DNA of 41,253 nt, taken from the NCBI GenBank assembly GCA_034658635.1, contig JAYEFL010000109.1, forward strand, positions 1 through 41,253. Direction: 5' to 3'. The position numbers were made by a program, and so were the translations under genes. This stretch comes from JABHCC01 sp034658635 (GTDB lineage: Bacteria > Bacteroidota > Bacteroidia > Bacteroidales > UBA12481). Below, piece after piece: positions 35,050 through 41,253 of the stretch (position 1 is the first letter of the stretch; the number at the start of each line of letters is the position of its first letter). Under the pieces are notes generated by a model. The model had not been told where the DNA came from, did no database searches, and saw nothing but the letters and a program-made list of their open reading frames with translations.

Positions 35050-35997
35050 ATGTCAAAAGCAATTACAAAAACAAACTTCAATTTCCCCGGACAAAAAGAT
35101 CTCTACGTTGGTAAAGTTCGGGATGTATACAATATTAATGATGATTACCTGGTAATGGTAGTTTCTGACCGGATTTCGGCCTTTGATGTGGTTCTTCCTG
35201 AAGGGATCCCGTTTAAAGGACAGGTATTGAACCAGATTGCGGCAAAATTTCTTGACGCAACAGAAGATATTGTTCAAAACTGGAAAATCGCTACACCAGA
35301 TCCGATGGTTACCATCGGGCACTACGTTGAACCCTATCAGGTTGAGATGGTCATAAGAGGCTACCTTACTGGCCATGCCTGGAGAGAATATCGATCTGGG
35401 AAAAGAAGTATTTGCGGAATACCTCTTCCTGAAGGAATGATTGAACATCAAAAATTTGATGAGCCAATCCTCACTCCCACAACAAAAGCTCACGAAGGCC
35501 ATGATGAAGATATTAGTCGTGAAGAGATTATCGCTCAAGGACTGGTTTCAGAAGAAGAATACATCAAACTTGAAGATTATACTCGTAAGATTTTCCAACG
35601 GGGAACTGAGATTGCTGATAAGATGGGATTGATTCTTGTTGACACAAAATATGAGTTCGGAAAAAAGAAGGGTGAGATTTACCTCATTGACGAGATCCAT
35701 ACTCCTGACTCAAGTCGCTATTTTTATTCTGCAAGCTATCAGAACAACCAGGATCAGGGATTACCACAAAAGCAATTATCTAAGGAATTTGTGCGTCAGT
35801 GGTTAATCGATCATGATTTCCAAGGCAAAGAGGGGCAATCTATGCCTAAGATGCCAGCTGTATTTATTGAACAGGTTTCAGATCGGTATATTGAATTATT
35901 CGAACACATTACCGGTGATAAGTTTGAGAAAGGTGATCCGGCTGATGTTGCGCGCAGAATTGAAAAAAGCGTAACTGCCTTTCTAAATAAGCAATAG
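35050..35997 (+). CDS. purC: Phosphoribosylaminoimidazole-succinocarboxamide (SAICAR) synthase
   Basis: 315 residues, the length of the longer yeast/Bacteroidota type. It joins CAIR and aspartate with ATP in purine synthesis. Conserved features: GKVRDVY near the start, SDRISAFDVVLPEGIPFKG, EMVIRGYLTGHAWREY, TTKAHEGHDEDIS, and GEIYLIDEIHTPDSSRY. The TAG stop shares its last base with the GTG start of the SLC13 gene. A REP-like hairpin and heptamer repeats lie in the 111 bases upstream, and no clear TAnnTTTG box is visible there. Confidence 0.96.
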   Translation: MSKAITKTNFNFPGQKDLYVGKVRDVYNINDDYLVMVVSDRISAFDVVLPEGIPFKGQVLNQIAAKFLDATEDIVQNWKIATPDPMVTIGHYVEPYQVEMVIRGYLTGHAWREYRSGKRSICGIPLPEGMIEHQKFDEPILTPTTKAHEGHDEDISREEIIAQGLVSEEEYIKLEDYTRKIFQRGTEIADKMGLILVDTKYEFGKKKGEIYLIDEIHTPDSSRYFYSASYQNNQDQGLPQKQLSKEFVRQWLIDHDFQGKEGQSMPKMPAVFIEQVSDRYIELFEHITGDKFEKGDPADVARRIEKSVTAFLNKQ

Positions 35998-37514
35998 TGA
36001 TTGGTCTCTCAGACATAAAACAACATCTTTCTTTTTGGGCAGGCCCTGCAATTGGCCTGCTCATTTTATTTGCTTTCGACCTGAATCCCGACAGGCCCGA
36101 GACCACCGCCACGCTGGCCGTAGCAGCCATCATGGCTGTTTGGTGGGTTACCGAAGCTATTCCGCTGGCTGTCACATCTCTGCTACCGGTAATTCTCTTT
36201 CCGATTCTGGGAATAATGGATGGAAAAACTGTTTCCTCTATTTATTTCAACCACGTTATCTTCCTGTTTATCGGCGGCTTTATTGTGGCTCTGGCCATGC
36301 AGAAATGGAACCTTCACCGAAGAATTGCCATGAAGATTCTTATGCTTACCGGAACCAGCCAGGCAAGACTTTTGCTTGGCTTCATGCTGGCTACGGCGTT
36401 TTTATCAATGTGGATATCCAATACTGCCACCACTATGATGATGGTACCCATCCTCATATCAGTTATTGCAGAGCTTGAAGCCCATGATCCGAAAAGTCAA
36501 AAGCGCTCCTATGCGTCAGGCCTTCTTCTGGGAGTGGCATACAGTGCATCTATCGGCGGAATGATGACCCTGGTTGGAACTCCACCCAACCTTTCCTTTA
36601 CCCGAATATACCAAATTATGTTCCCTGAAGCACCGGAAATTAGTTTTGCAGATTGGCTGCTCTTTGCCCTGCCTGCCGGACTGGTTCTTTTCCTCTTCGC
36701 CTGGGGATACTTGTATTTCAGATATCGTAACAAAGAGGCCGGTGAACAAATTGCATCTTCACAACTCAGAAAAGAATACAAAAAGCTCGGACCAATAAGC
36801 GTGGAAGAAAAAATAATTTTAATTGATTTCATCCTTTTAGCAGTCTTATGGATCACCCGTTCAGATATTGGAATTGGTCGCTTTATCATTCCTGGCTGGT
36901 CAAATATCTTCAAGCATCCTGAATTTATAAACGACGGAACAGTTGCAGTGGCTATGTCGGTATTACTTTTCATGATCCCCTCAAAATCCAATAAAAAGCA
37001 AAGACTAATGGATTGGCAGACAGCAAAAAAACTCCCCTGGGGAATCGTTTTGCTATTTGGAGGGGGATTCGCCCTCGCAGGAGGTTTTAAAGAATCAGGA
37101 TTATCAATCTGGATGGGAGAACAATTGGTATTTATAGCAGATTTCCACCCAATAATTATCATTGCATGTATCGCTCTGTTCATGACCTTTACGACAGAGC
37201 TGACCTCCAATACCGCAACTACAGAAATGATTTTACCCGTATTGGCAGGGCTGGCAGTTGCCAGCGAAACTCATCCTCTTTTATTTATGTTGCCGGCTAC
37301 AATGTCAGCATCAATGGCCTTTATGCTGCCCGTAGCAACTCCCCCAAATGCTATTATTTTCGGAACAAATCGGATCAAAATCAAGGAAATGGTAAGAACA
37401 GGGCTCGTTATGAATTTGATGGGTACACTAGTGATTACTATGACTGTGTACTTTATTGCACGACTGGTGTTCGGTATTGATCTTGATGTTTTTCCTGAGT
37501 GGGCGAGGCAGTAA
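35997..37514 (+). CDS. SLC13/DASS family sodium-coupled anion transporter
   Basis: 505 residues with 11 or more hydrophobic segments. The two diagnostic Ser-Asn-Thr motifs occur at 141-143 (WISNTATTMM) and 403-405 (LTSNTATTEM), where they bind sodium and the carboxylate substrate. GTPPN (193-197) and the late ATPPNAI are also family markers. The protein imports di- or tricarboxylates (succinate, malate, citrate) or sulfate; the substrate cannot be told. The start is GTG at 35997: a TAA lies 7 bases upstream in frame and no ATG is available. It is translationally coupled to purC (TAGTG). A heptamer repeat starts 5 bases after its stop. Confidence 0.92.
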   Translation: MIGLSDIKQHLSFWAGPAIGLLILFAFDLNPDRPETTATLAVAAIMAVWWVTEAIPLAVTSLLPVILFPILGIMDGKTVSSIYFNHVIFLFIGGFIVALAMQKWNLHRRIAMKILMLTGTSQARLLLGFMLATAFLSMWISNTATTMMMVPILISVIAELEAHDPKSQKRSYASGLLLGVAYSASIGGMMTLVGTPPNLSFTRIYQIMFPEAPEISFADWLLFALPAGLVLFLFAWGYLYFRYRNKEAGEQIASSQLRKEYKKLGPISVEEKIILIDFILLAVLWITRSDIGIGRFIIPGWSNIFKHPEFINDGTVAVAMSVLLFMIPSKSNKKQRLMDWQTAKKLPWGIVLLFGGGFALAGGFKESGLSIWMGEQLVFIADFHPIIIIACIALFMTFTTELTSNTATTEMILPVLAGLAVASETHPLLFMLPATMSASMAFMLPVATPPNAIIFGTNRIKIKEMVRTGLVMNLMGTLVITMTVYFIARLVFGIDLDVFPEWARQ

Positions 37515-37518
37515 GAAC

Positions 37519-37546
37519 TAAGGCTTAAGGCTTTAGGCGTAAGGCT
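37519..37546 (+). repeat. 7-bp tandem repeat after the SLC13 gene
   Basis: Four 7-base units (TAAGGCT, TAAGGCT, TTAGGCG, TAAGGCT), beginning 5 bases after the TAA of the SLC13 gene. Its unit sequence differs from the other two heptamer arrays. Confidence 0.75.
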
Positions 37547-37613
37547 TGAGTACAAGTATTGGGAAGAAGTTTTTAGTATTTAGTTAAGTTAAAGTAGGGT
37601 GTCATCCTTAACA

Positions 37614-37799
37614 ATGTCAGAACTGATGGATCGTCTTGATCTAAAACACAGGAAGACATTTTTAGATAATTACATTAATCCTGCTTTGGAGAATGCATAT
37701 ATTGAACTAACTCATCCTGACAATCCAACTCATCCAAACCAAAAATATCGGTTAACAATAAAAGGATTAAAATTAAAAAAGGAATTGAATCAACAATAG
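37614..37799 (+). pseudogene. Remnant of the C-terminal winged-helix segment of a Fic- or AlbA/RecG-like protein
   Basis: 61 codons from the ATG at 37614 (the frame opens at a GTG at 37599). LDLKHRKTFLDNYINPALEN, IELTHPDNPTHPNQKYRLT and KG closely follow the C-terminal 'dissolve and re-pair' segment found at the end of many Fic-family and AlbA-type ATP-binding proteins (usual form: L-x-x-R-x-x-F...Y-L-x-P-x-L..G-x-I-E-x-T-x-P-x-x-P-x-S-x-x-Q-x-Y-x-L-T). Those proteins are about 300-500 residues long, and no upstream part is present. It is probably a truncated leftover, though a small stand-alone protein cannot be excluded. Confidence 0.6.
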
Positions 37800-37819
37800 A
37801 CTTATCAAACTTTACACAT

Positions 37820-37987
37820 ATGCTGGCACCAGATTTTGATAATACAATAGGAAATCTACCATGGTCAATTGATTATATCAACACCGGGATTTACAACTCT
37901 TTGATTAGTATCTATCAAGCTATGACCTGTATTCAAAAGCAGGCAACATGGTATCCGGAAGATCGCGTTGCCCTTATTAAGGCTTGA
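37820..37987 (+). CDS. Unrecognised 55-residue open frame
   Basis: ATG at 37820 to TGA at 37985-37987. The product (start MLAPDFDNTIGNLPW, end YPEDRVALIKA) has no signal peptide, membrane segment or motif I know. It follows the Fic/AlbA-like remnant after 20 bases, so it may be another gene fragment. Composition is protein-like, but coding is unproven. Confidence 0.25.
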   Translation: MLAPDFDNTIGNLPWSIDYINTGIYNSLISIYQAMTCIQKQATWYPEDRVALIKA

Positions 37988-37993
37988 ACATTT

Positions 37994-38034
37994 TTTCACA
38001 ACATTTCACGAATATGACGAATGTCATGTTTCAC
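37994..38034. promoter_or_regulatory. Three TTTCAC direct repeats around an ATGAC palindrome upstream of the redox operon
   Basis: TTTCAC occurs at 37994, 38004 and 38029; the first two are exactly 10 bases apart. ATGAC-GAAT-GTCAT (38014-38027) is a perfect inverted repeat between the second and third. The group ends 55 bases before the NuoE-like start, next to TAATTTTA (38049-38056), a near match to the -7 box. This looks like an operator region; the regulator is unknown. Confidence 0.35.
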
Positions 38035-38089
38035 TGCCGTCATTCCCCTAATTTTATCGATCTAAACCAGAAATAAACCAGGACAAAAT

Positions 38090-38617
38090 ATGCGTATCCA
38101 ACGAATAGCTCTACCGGTGGAAGAAAGCAAAGTCGAGGGTGAAAATCCTGATCTTTCAGCCCTTCTGCCCATCATTGAAAATTACATTAATAAAAAGGGA
38201 AATCTGATTCCACTCCTGCAGGAAACACAGAACCTCTACGGGTATATACCGAGTGATGCATTCCGCATTTTAGCGGAAAAAACCGGTCACAAATTGAGCG
38301 ATATGTATGGTGTAGCTACTTTCTATGCTCAGTTTCGGTTACATCCTGTTGGCAAACACATCGTCAAAGTTTGTCATGGCACGGCCTGCCATGTGCAAAA
38401 TGCAGGTGATATTACTGAGGCTCTTGAAGAGACATTAAAAATCAAAGATGGGGAAACAACAGAAGATGGGCTGTTTACACTTGAATCAGTTGCCTGTCTT
38501 GGATGCTGTTCGCTCGCACCTGTACTGATGATTGGTGACGAAACCCATGGTAAGCTTACCAGAAAATCAACAGTCAAAGTGATCAAGAATTTCAGAAAGA
38601 ATAATATCCAGCAATAA
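38090..38617 (+). CDS. NuoE-like thioredoxin-fold [2Fe-2S] subunit (HydC/HndA/StnA type)
   Basis: 175 residues. After a short extension, a helical segment (LLPIIENYINKKGNLIPLLQETQNLYGYIP) leads into a thioredoxin-like ferredoxin domain. Its four cluster ligands are Cys95 and Cys100 (CHGTAC) and Cys136 and Cys140 (CLGCC). This is the 24-kDa subunit type of complex I and of soluble bifurcating hydrogenases and transhydrogenases. It is the first gene of an operon whose next genes are NuoF-like and ferredoxin/GltD-like, which is the order reported for Stn (Sporomusa-type Nfn). With no other complex I genes nearby, a role in complex I itself is unlikely. Confidence 0.93.
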   Translation: MRIQRIALPVEESKVEGENPDLSALLPIIENYINKKGNLIPLLQETQNLYGYIPSDAFRILAEKTGHKLSDMYGVATFYAQFRLHPVGKHIVKVCHGTACHVQNAGDITEALEETLKIKDGETTEDGLFTLESVACLGCCSLAPVLMIGDETHGKLTRKSTVKVIKNFRKNNIQQ

Positions 38618-38644
38618 TCTAAACCCCGACAGAATAACAGAATC

Positions 38645-40423
38645 ATGGAAAAAACTAAAGTAATTGTCGGTTTGGGTAGTTGTGGAATTGCGGCCGGCGG
38701 AAATAAAGTGTATCAAAAAATTGCTGAACTCAAAGAATCTGAGAATATCCAATTTGATCTCGACCAAACTTCTTGTGTGGGCATGTGCTTTCGTGAGCCC
38801 CTGGTTGAAGTGATAGACTCAACAGGTAGCTACCTGTATGGCGAGATTGACGAGAATAAAGCCATAGAGATTGTCAATCAGCATATTCAAAACAGCACAC
38901 CAATTAAGGAATATATCGTAAAGTCAGATTTCTTTAAAACTGAAGATGAAATATTCTTTGAGGGACAAGTCAAAATTGCACTTCGAGACTGCGGCTATAT
39001 TAACCCTGAGAGAATAGAGGAATATGAGAAGCGAGATGGGTACAAAGCACTTAGTACAATTGCCAAGACAGGGCTCGGAAAAGAAGACATCATTCAGATG
39101 GTTTTGGATTCAGGTATACGAGGACGAGGAGGTGGAGGATTTCCTACAGGACTAAAATGGAGATTTGCTTCTAATTATGAGTCGGATGAGAAGTATGTGA
39201 TCTGCAATGCGGATGAAGGTGACCCGGGTGCTTTTATGGACAGGTCACTTCTTGAAGGAGATCCGCATGCAGTAATTGAAGGAATGATCATTGCGGCCTA
39301 CTCTATTGGAGCTACCGGCGGAATTATTTATTGCCGGGCAGAATATCCTCTGGCTATAAAGCGCTTGAATATTGCCCTGGAGCAGGCCAGACTACACGGA
39401 TATCTCGGAAATAATATTCTGGGCATAAAAGGCTTTAGTCTTGATATTTACGTTAAAGAAGGCGCAGGTGCTTTTGTTTGTGGTGAAGAGACCGCTCTTA
39501 TGGCATCTGTAGAGGGAAAACGAGGCATGCCTGCCAAACGTCCTCCTTTTCCGGCTGAATCAGGATTATGGGGAAAACCTACCAACATCAATAATGTTGA
39601 AACTTTTGCCAATATCCCATGGATAATTGCGAATGGTCCTGAAGCCTATGCAGCCTACGGTACAGAAAAATCAAAAGGCACCAAAGTATTTGCCCTCACT
39701 GGAAAAATTAAGCATGGAGGACTGGTAGAAGTTCCGATGGGTATTAGTATTCGTGATGTCATATTTAAATTAGGAGGAGGGATTCCGGATAATAAAAAGT
39801 TTAAAGCCGTTCAGTTGGGAGGACCATCAGGAGGCTGTATTCCAGAACATCTGATAGATATCAATATTGATTATGATTCAGTAAATGCCACTGGAGCAAT
39901 TATGGGATCTGGTGGAATGGTGGTTATGGATGAGACCACGTGCATGGTTGACATGGCACGCTTCTTTTTAGATTTTACGCAAAAAGAATCATGCGGAAAA
40001 TGCACCTTCTGTCGAATCGGAACAAAAAGAATGCTGGAAATTCTGACACGTATTACGGAAGGAGAAGGAGAAGAAGGTGACATTGAGAAACTTGAGGAAC
40101 TAGCATACCAGATAAAGGACAGTTCCCTTTGTGGACTCGGACAAACAGCTCCAAATCCTGTATTGACTACCATTCGCTATTTCCGGGATGAGTATGAGGC
40201 ACATATCAGGGATAAAAAATGCCCGGCGAAAAACTGTAAAAAACTACTCACCTATACAGTCGTTTCTGTGTATTGTACAGGTTGTACAGTTTGTGCTATA
40301 AACTGTCCTTCTGACGCCATTCTCGGCAGCCGGAAAGAAGTTCACTTCATAGAACAGGATAAATGCATAAAATGTGGCATTTGTTTTACCAAATGTAATT
40401 TTGAAGCAATCAGCGTTTATTAA
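38645..40423 (+). CDS. NuoF-like flavo-iron-sulfur subunit with extra ferredoxin domains (HydB/HndC/StnB type)
   Basis: 592 residues, longer than plain NuoF (about 440). An N-terminal thioredoxin-like [2Fe-2S]-type domain (1-85; Cys13, 44 and 48 visible) precedes the NuoF core. In the core, GRGGGGFPTG (160-169) binds FMN, NADEGDPGAFMDR and GAGAFVCGEETAL form the NADH site, an SLBB-like region follows, and the N3 [4Fe-4S] cluster has CGKCTFC with a later SLCGLG. The C-terminus adds two [4Fe-4S] ferredoxin clusters (Cys544, 547, 550, 554 and Cys574, 577, 580, 584). This architecture is that of the B subunit of electron-bifurcating complexes, in which the single flavin splits electrons between NAD and ferredoxin. 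It lies 27 bases after the NuoE-like gene. Confidence 0.95.
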   Translation: MEKTKVIVGLGSCGIAAGGNKVYQKIAELKESENIQFDLDQTSCVGMCFREPLVEVIDSTGSYLYGEIDENKAIEIVNQHIQNSTPIKEYIVKSDFFKTEDEIFFEGQVKIALRDCGYINPERIEEYEKRDGYKALSTIAKTGLGKEDIIQMVLDSGIRGRGGGGFPTGLKWRFASNYESDEKYVICNADEGDPGAFMDRSLLEGDPHAVIEGMIIAAYSIGATGGIIYCRAEYPLAIKRLNIALEQARLHGYLGNNILGIKGFSLDIYVKEGAGAFVCGEETALMASVEGKRGMPAKRPPFPAESGLWGKPTNINNVETFANIPWIIANGPEAYAAYGTEKSKGTKVFALTGKIKHGGLVEVPMGISIRDVIFKLGGGIPDNKKFKAVQLGGPSGGCIPEHLIDINIDYDSVNATGAIMGSGGMVVMDETTCMVDMARFFLDFTQKESCGKCTFCRIGTKRMLEILTRITEGEGEEGDIEKLEELAYQIKDSSLCGLGQTAPNPVLTTIRYFRDEYEAHIRDKKCPAKNCKKLLTYTVVSVYCTGCTVCAINCPSDAILGSRKEVHFIEQDKCIKCGICFTKCNFEAISVY

Positions 40424-40449
40424 TCTACAGGCCACAATCTTTCTGAAAC

Positions 40450-41253
40450 ATGAAAAACAATATGAACGATCTGAATATCATCCTTAACGGGAAAAAATAT
40501 AACGCACAAAACGGAGAAACTATCCTTGCCTGTGCAAAGAGAAATGGTATTGAAATCCCTACCCTCTGCAATGATCCAAGGCTTGACCCCTACTCCTCCT
40601 GCTATGTTTGTGTGGTGGAGATTGAAGGTATGAAAGGCCTGCAACCATCCTGCTCAACCCTGATTAGAGAAGGCATGTCAATAGAGACAGAAAATGATAA
40701 AGTCATAGCCGCACGAAAAAGCGCACTAGATCTGATTGTTAGTAATCACTATGCAGATTGTGCTGCTCCATGCAAAGAAACATGTCCTGCCGGAGTGGAT
40801 GTTCAAGGATATATCTCATTGATCGAGAAAGGATTACACAGCGAAGCAATAAGACTAATTAAAGAAGTTAATCCTCTGCCCGCCATTTGCGGGCGTGTTT
40901 GTGTCAGGCCTTGTGAGGTAGCTTGCAGAAGGAATCTGGTCGATGATGAGCCAGGTGTTGGTATCGATTACTTGAAACGATTTGCCGCCGATACAGATCT
41001 GGCCTCAACAACAAAATATATTCCTGAAATTGCAACCTCCACAGGAAACAAAGTGGCTGTTATAGGTGCTGGCCCCGGAGGCCTGTCAGCCGCCTGGTTT
41101 CTCCAGCTGAAAGGACATCAGGTTGATATTTATGAAGCAAGTCCGAATCCAGGTGGAATGCTCAGGTACGGAATTCCTCCCTACCGTCTGCCAAATGAAC
41201 TTCTGGATGCTGAAGTGGCAAATATCACAGACCTGGGTACACAAATCTTTTAC
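40450..41253 (+). CDS. Ferredoxin/GltD-like (NfnB-like) oxidoreductase subunit, 3' end outside window
   Basis: The first 268 residues of a gene cut by the right edge. A plant-type [2Fe-2S] domain (Cys40, 51, 54, 68) is followed by NHYADCAAPCKETCPAG (Cys104, 108, 112) and CGRVCVRPCEVAC (Cys147, 151, 155, 159). These two segments form the double [4Fe-4S] region (Fer4_20) of GltD and dihydropyrimidine dehydrogenase. Next comes an FAD-binding Rossmann motif GAGPGG (206-211) and GGMLRYGIPPYRLP, typical of GltD/NfnB. GltD/NfnB proteins oxidise or reduce NADP(H). The fused N-terminal [2Fe-2S] domain, together with the NuoE/NuoF-like partners, matches StnC of the Sporomusa-type Nfn. What follows to the right (hydrogenase or formate dehydrogenase subunit, or nothing related) would settle the complex. 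Confidence 0.9.
   Translation, partial: MKNNMNDLNIILNGKKYNAQNGETILACAKRNGIEIPTLCNDPRLDPYSSCYVCVVEIEGMKGLQPSCSTLIREGMSIETENDKVIAARKSALDLIVSNHYADCAAPCKETCPAGVDVQGYISLIEKGLHSEAIRLIKEVNPLPAICGRVCVRPCEVACRRNLVDDEPGVGIDYLKRFAADTDLASTTKYIPEIATSTGNKVAVIGAGPGGLSAAWFLQLKGHQVDIYEASPNPGGMLRYGIPPYRLPNELLDAEVANITDLGTQIFY

Larger units (their letters stand above)
37515..38089. other. Gene-poor 575-base stretch with decayed sequence
   Basis: It holds the heptamer repeat, a 61-codon remnant of a larger gene, a 55-codon frame I cannot place, and a repeat-rich region before the redox operon. I see no complete gene, RNA or terminator here. Confidence 0.6.

Noticed and set aside
35053..35538. 161-codon open frame antisense to purC
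   Set aside because: It is fully contained in purC, which has every family motif; no start signal or family match is visible for the antisense frame.
36035..36478. 147-codon frame in a second plus-strand frame of the SLC13 gene
   Set aside because: The SLC13 frame is intact with both SNT motifs; the other frame is rich in Cys, His and Tyr and has no known domain.
36509..37210. 233-codon open frame antisense to the SLC13 gene
   Set aside because: It lies wholly inside a well-supported membrane transporter gene; its product is low in recognisable motifs and looks like a reverse-frame shadow of hydrophobic codons.
14649..37546. Possible CRISPR arrays
   Set aside because: The repeats are 7 bp, contiguous and without spacers, and no cas gene is present.
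38090..41253. Part of respiratory complex I (nuoE/nuoF/nuoG)
   Set aside because: The NuoF-like protein has extra ferredoxin domains and the third gene continues into a GltD-like flavoprotein rather than NuoG; no membrane Nuo subunits are seen in the window.

Overview
The window comes from a Bacteroidota genome, most likely an anaerobic or facultative member of class Bacteroidia. The evidence is: moderate-to-low GC; starts without Shine-Dalgarno signals; several promoters of the Bacteroidota type (TTTG or TTG, 19 bases, TAnnTTTG); two secreted proteins with type IX secretion (T9SS) C-terminal sorting domains; the long NusB, DUF3276, DUF5606 and YbbR proteins typical of the phylum; and a nusB-DUF1573-yajC-ybbR-coaE cluster. 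I see no tRNA, rRNA, CRISPR array, insertion sequence or prophage.

Layout. 1-2.6 kb (minus): the 5' part of an S9-type peptidase and a ChoD-like GMC oxidoreductase. 2.75-5.7 kb (plus): two tandem GH13 alpha-glucan enzymes, one a lipoprotein and one with a type I signal peptide. 5.8-10.9 kb: two tail-to-tail purine genes, a PurF-family protein whose N-terminal catalytic Cys is Ser, and the large single-chain PurL. 11.0-13.1 kb: a translationally coupled operon of ECF sigma factor, membrane-anchored putative anti-sigma factor and a tail-anchored lipoprotein. 13.1-25.8 kb: a strand-alternating block of exported proteins (CotH-family T9SS cargo, gamma-glutamyltransferase, LamG/beta-helix T9SS cargo, GH63-like enzyme, a glycosidase-like/SUMF1 fusion), interrupted by a triple AT-hook protein. 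25.9-33.9 kb: an Omp85-type barrel, a PUR-domain protein, the nusB to coaE housekeeping run, a TerB-DnaJ protein, DUF5606, MazG and a divergent DUF62 protein. 34.0-37.5 kb: phoH, purC and an SLC13/DASS transporter. 37.5-38.1 kb: a gene-poor stretch with a gene remnant. 38.1 kb to the end: NuoE-like, NuoF-like and ferredoxin/GltD-like subunits that resemble an electron-bifurcating Stn-type (Sporomusa-type Nfn) transhydrogenase or a related NAD(P)-linked redox complex.

How the genes fit together. The GH13 pair, the GH63-like enzyme, the LamG/beta-helix protein and the glycosidase-like/SUMF1 fusion suggest extracellular or periplasmic glycan processing, but no SusC/SusD pair is present. PurL, PurC and the PurF-like protein belong to de novo purine synthesis. 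The last operon probably balances NADH, NADPH and ferredoxin pools.

The most striking patterns are architectural. All six convergent gene pairs have zero or negative spacing, and four of them share a TTAA or CTAG stop palindrome. Three unrelated 7-bp tandem repeats sit right at the stop codons of genes. The best candidates for undescribed biology are the AT-hook protein, the glycosidase-like/SUMF1 fusion, the Cys-less PurF and the divergent DUF62 protein.
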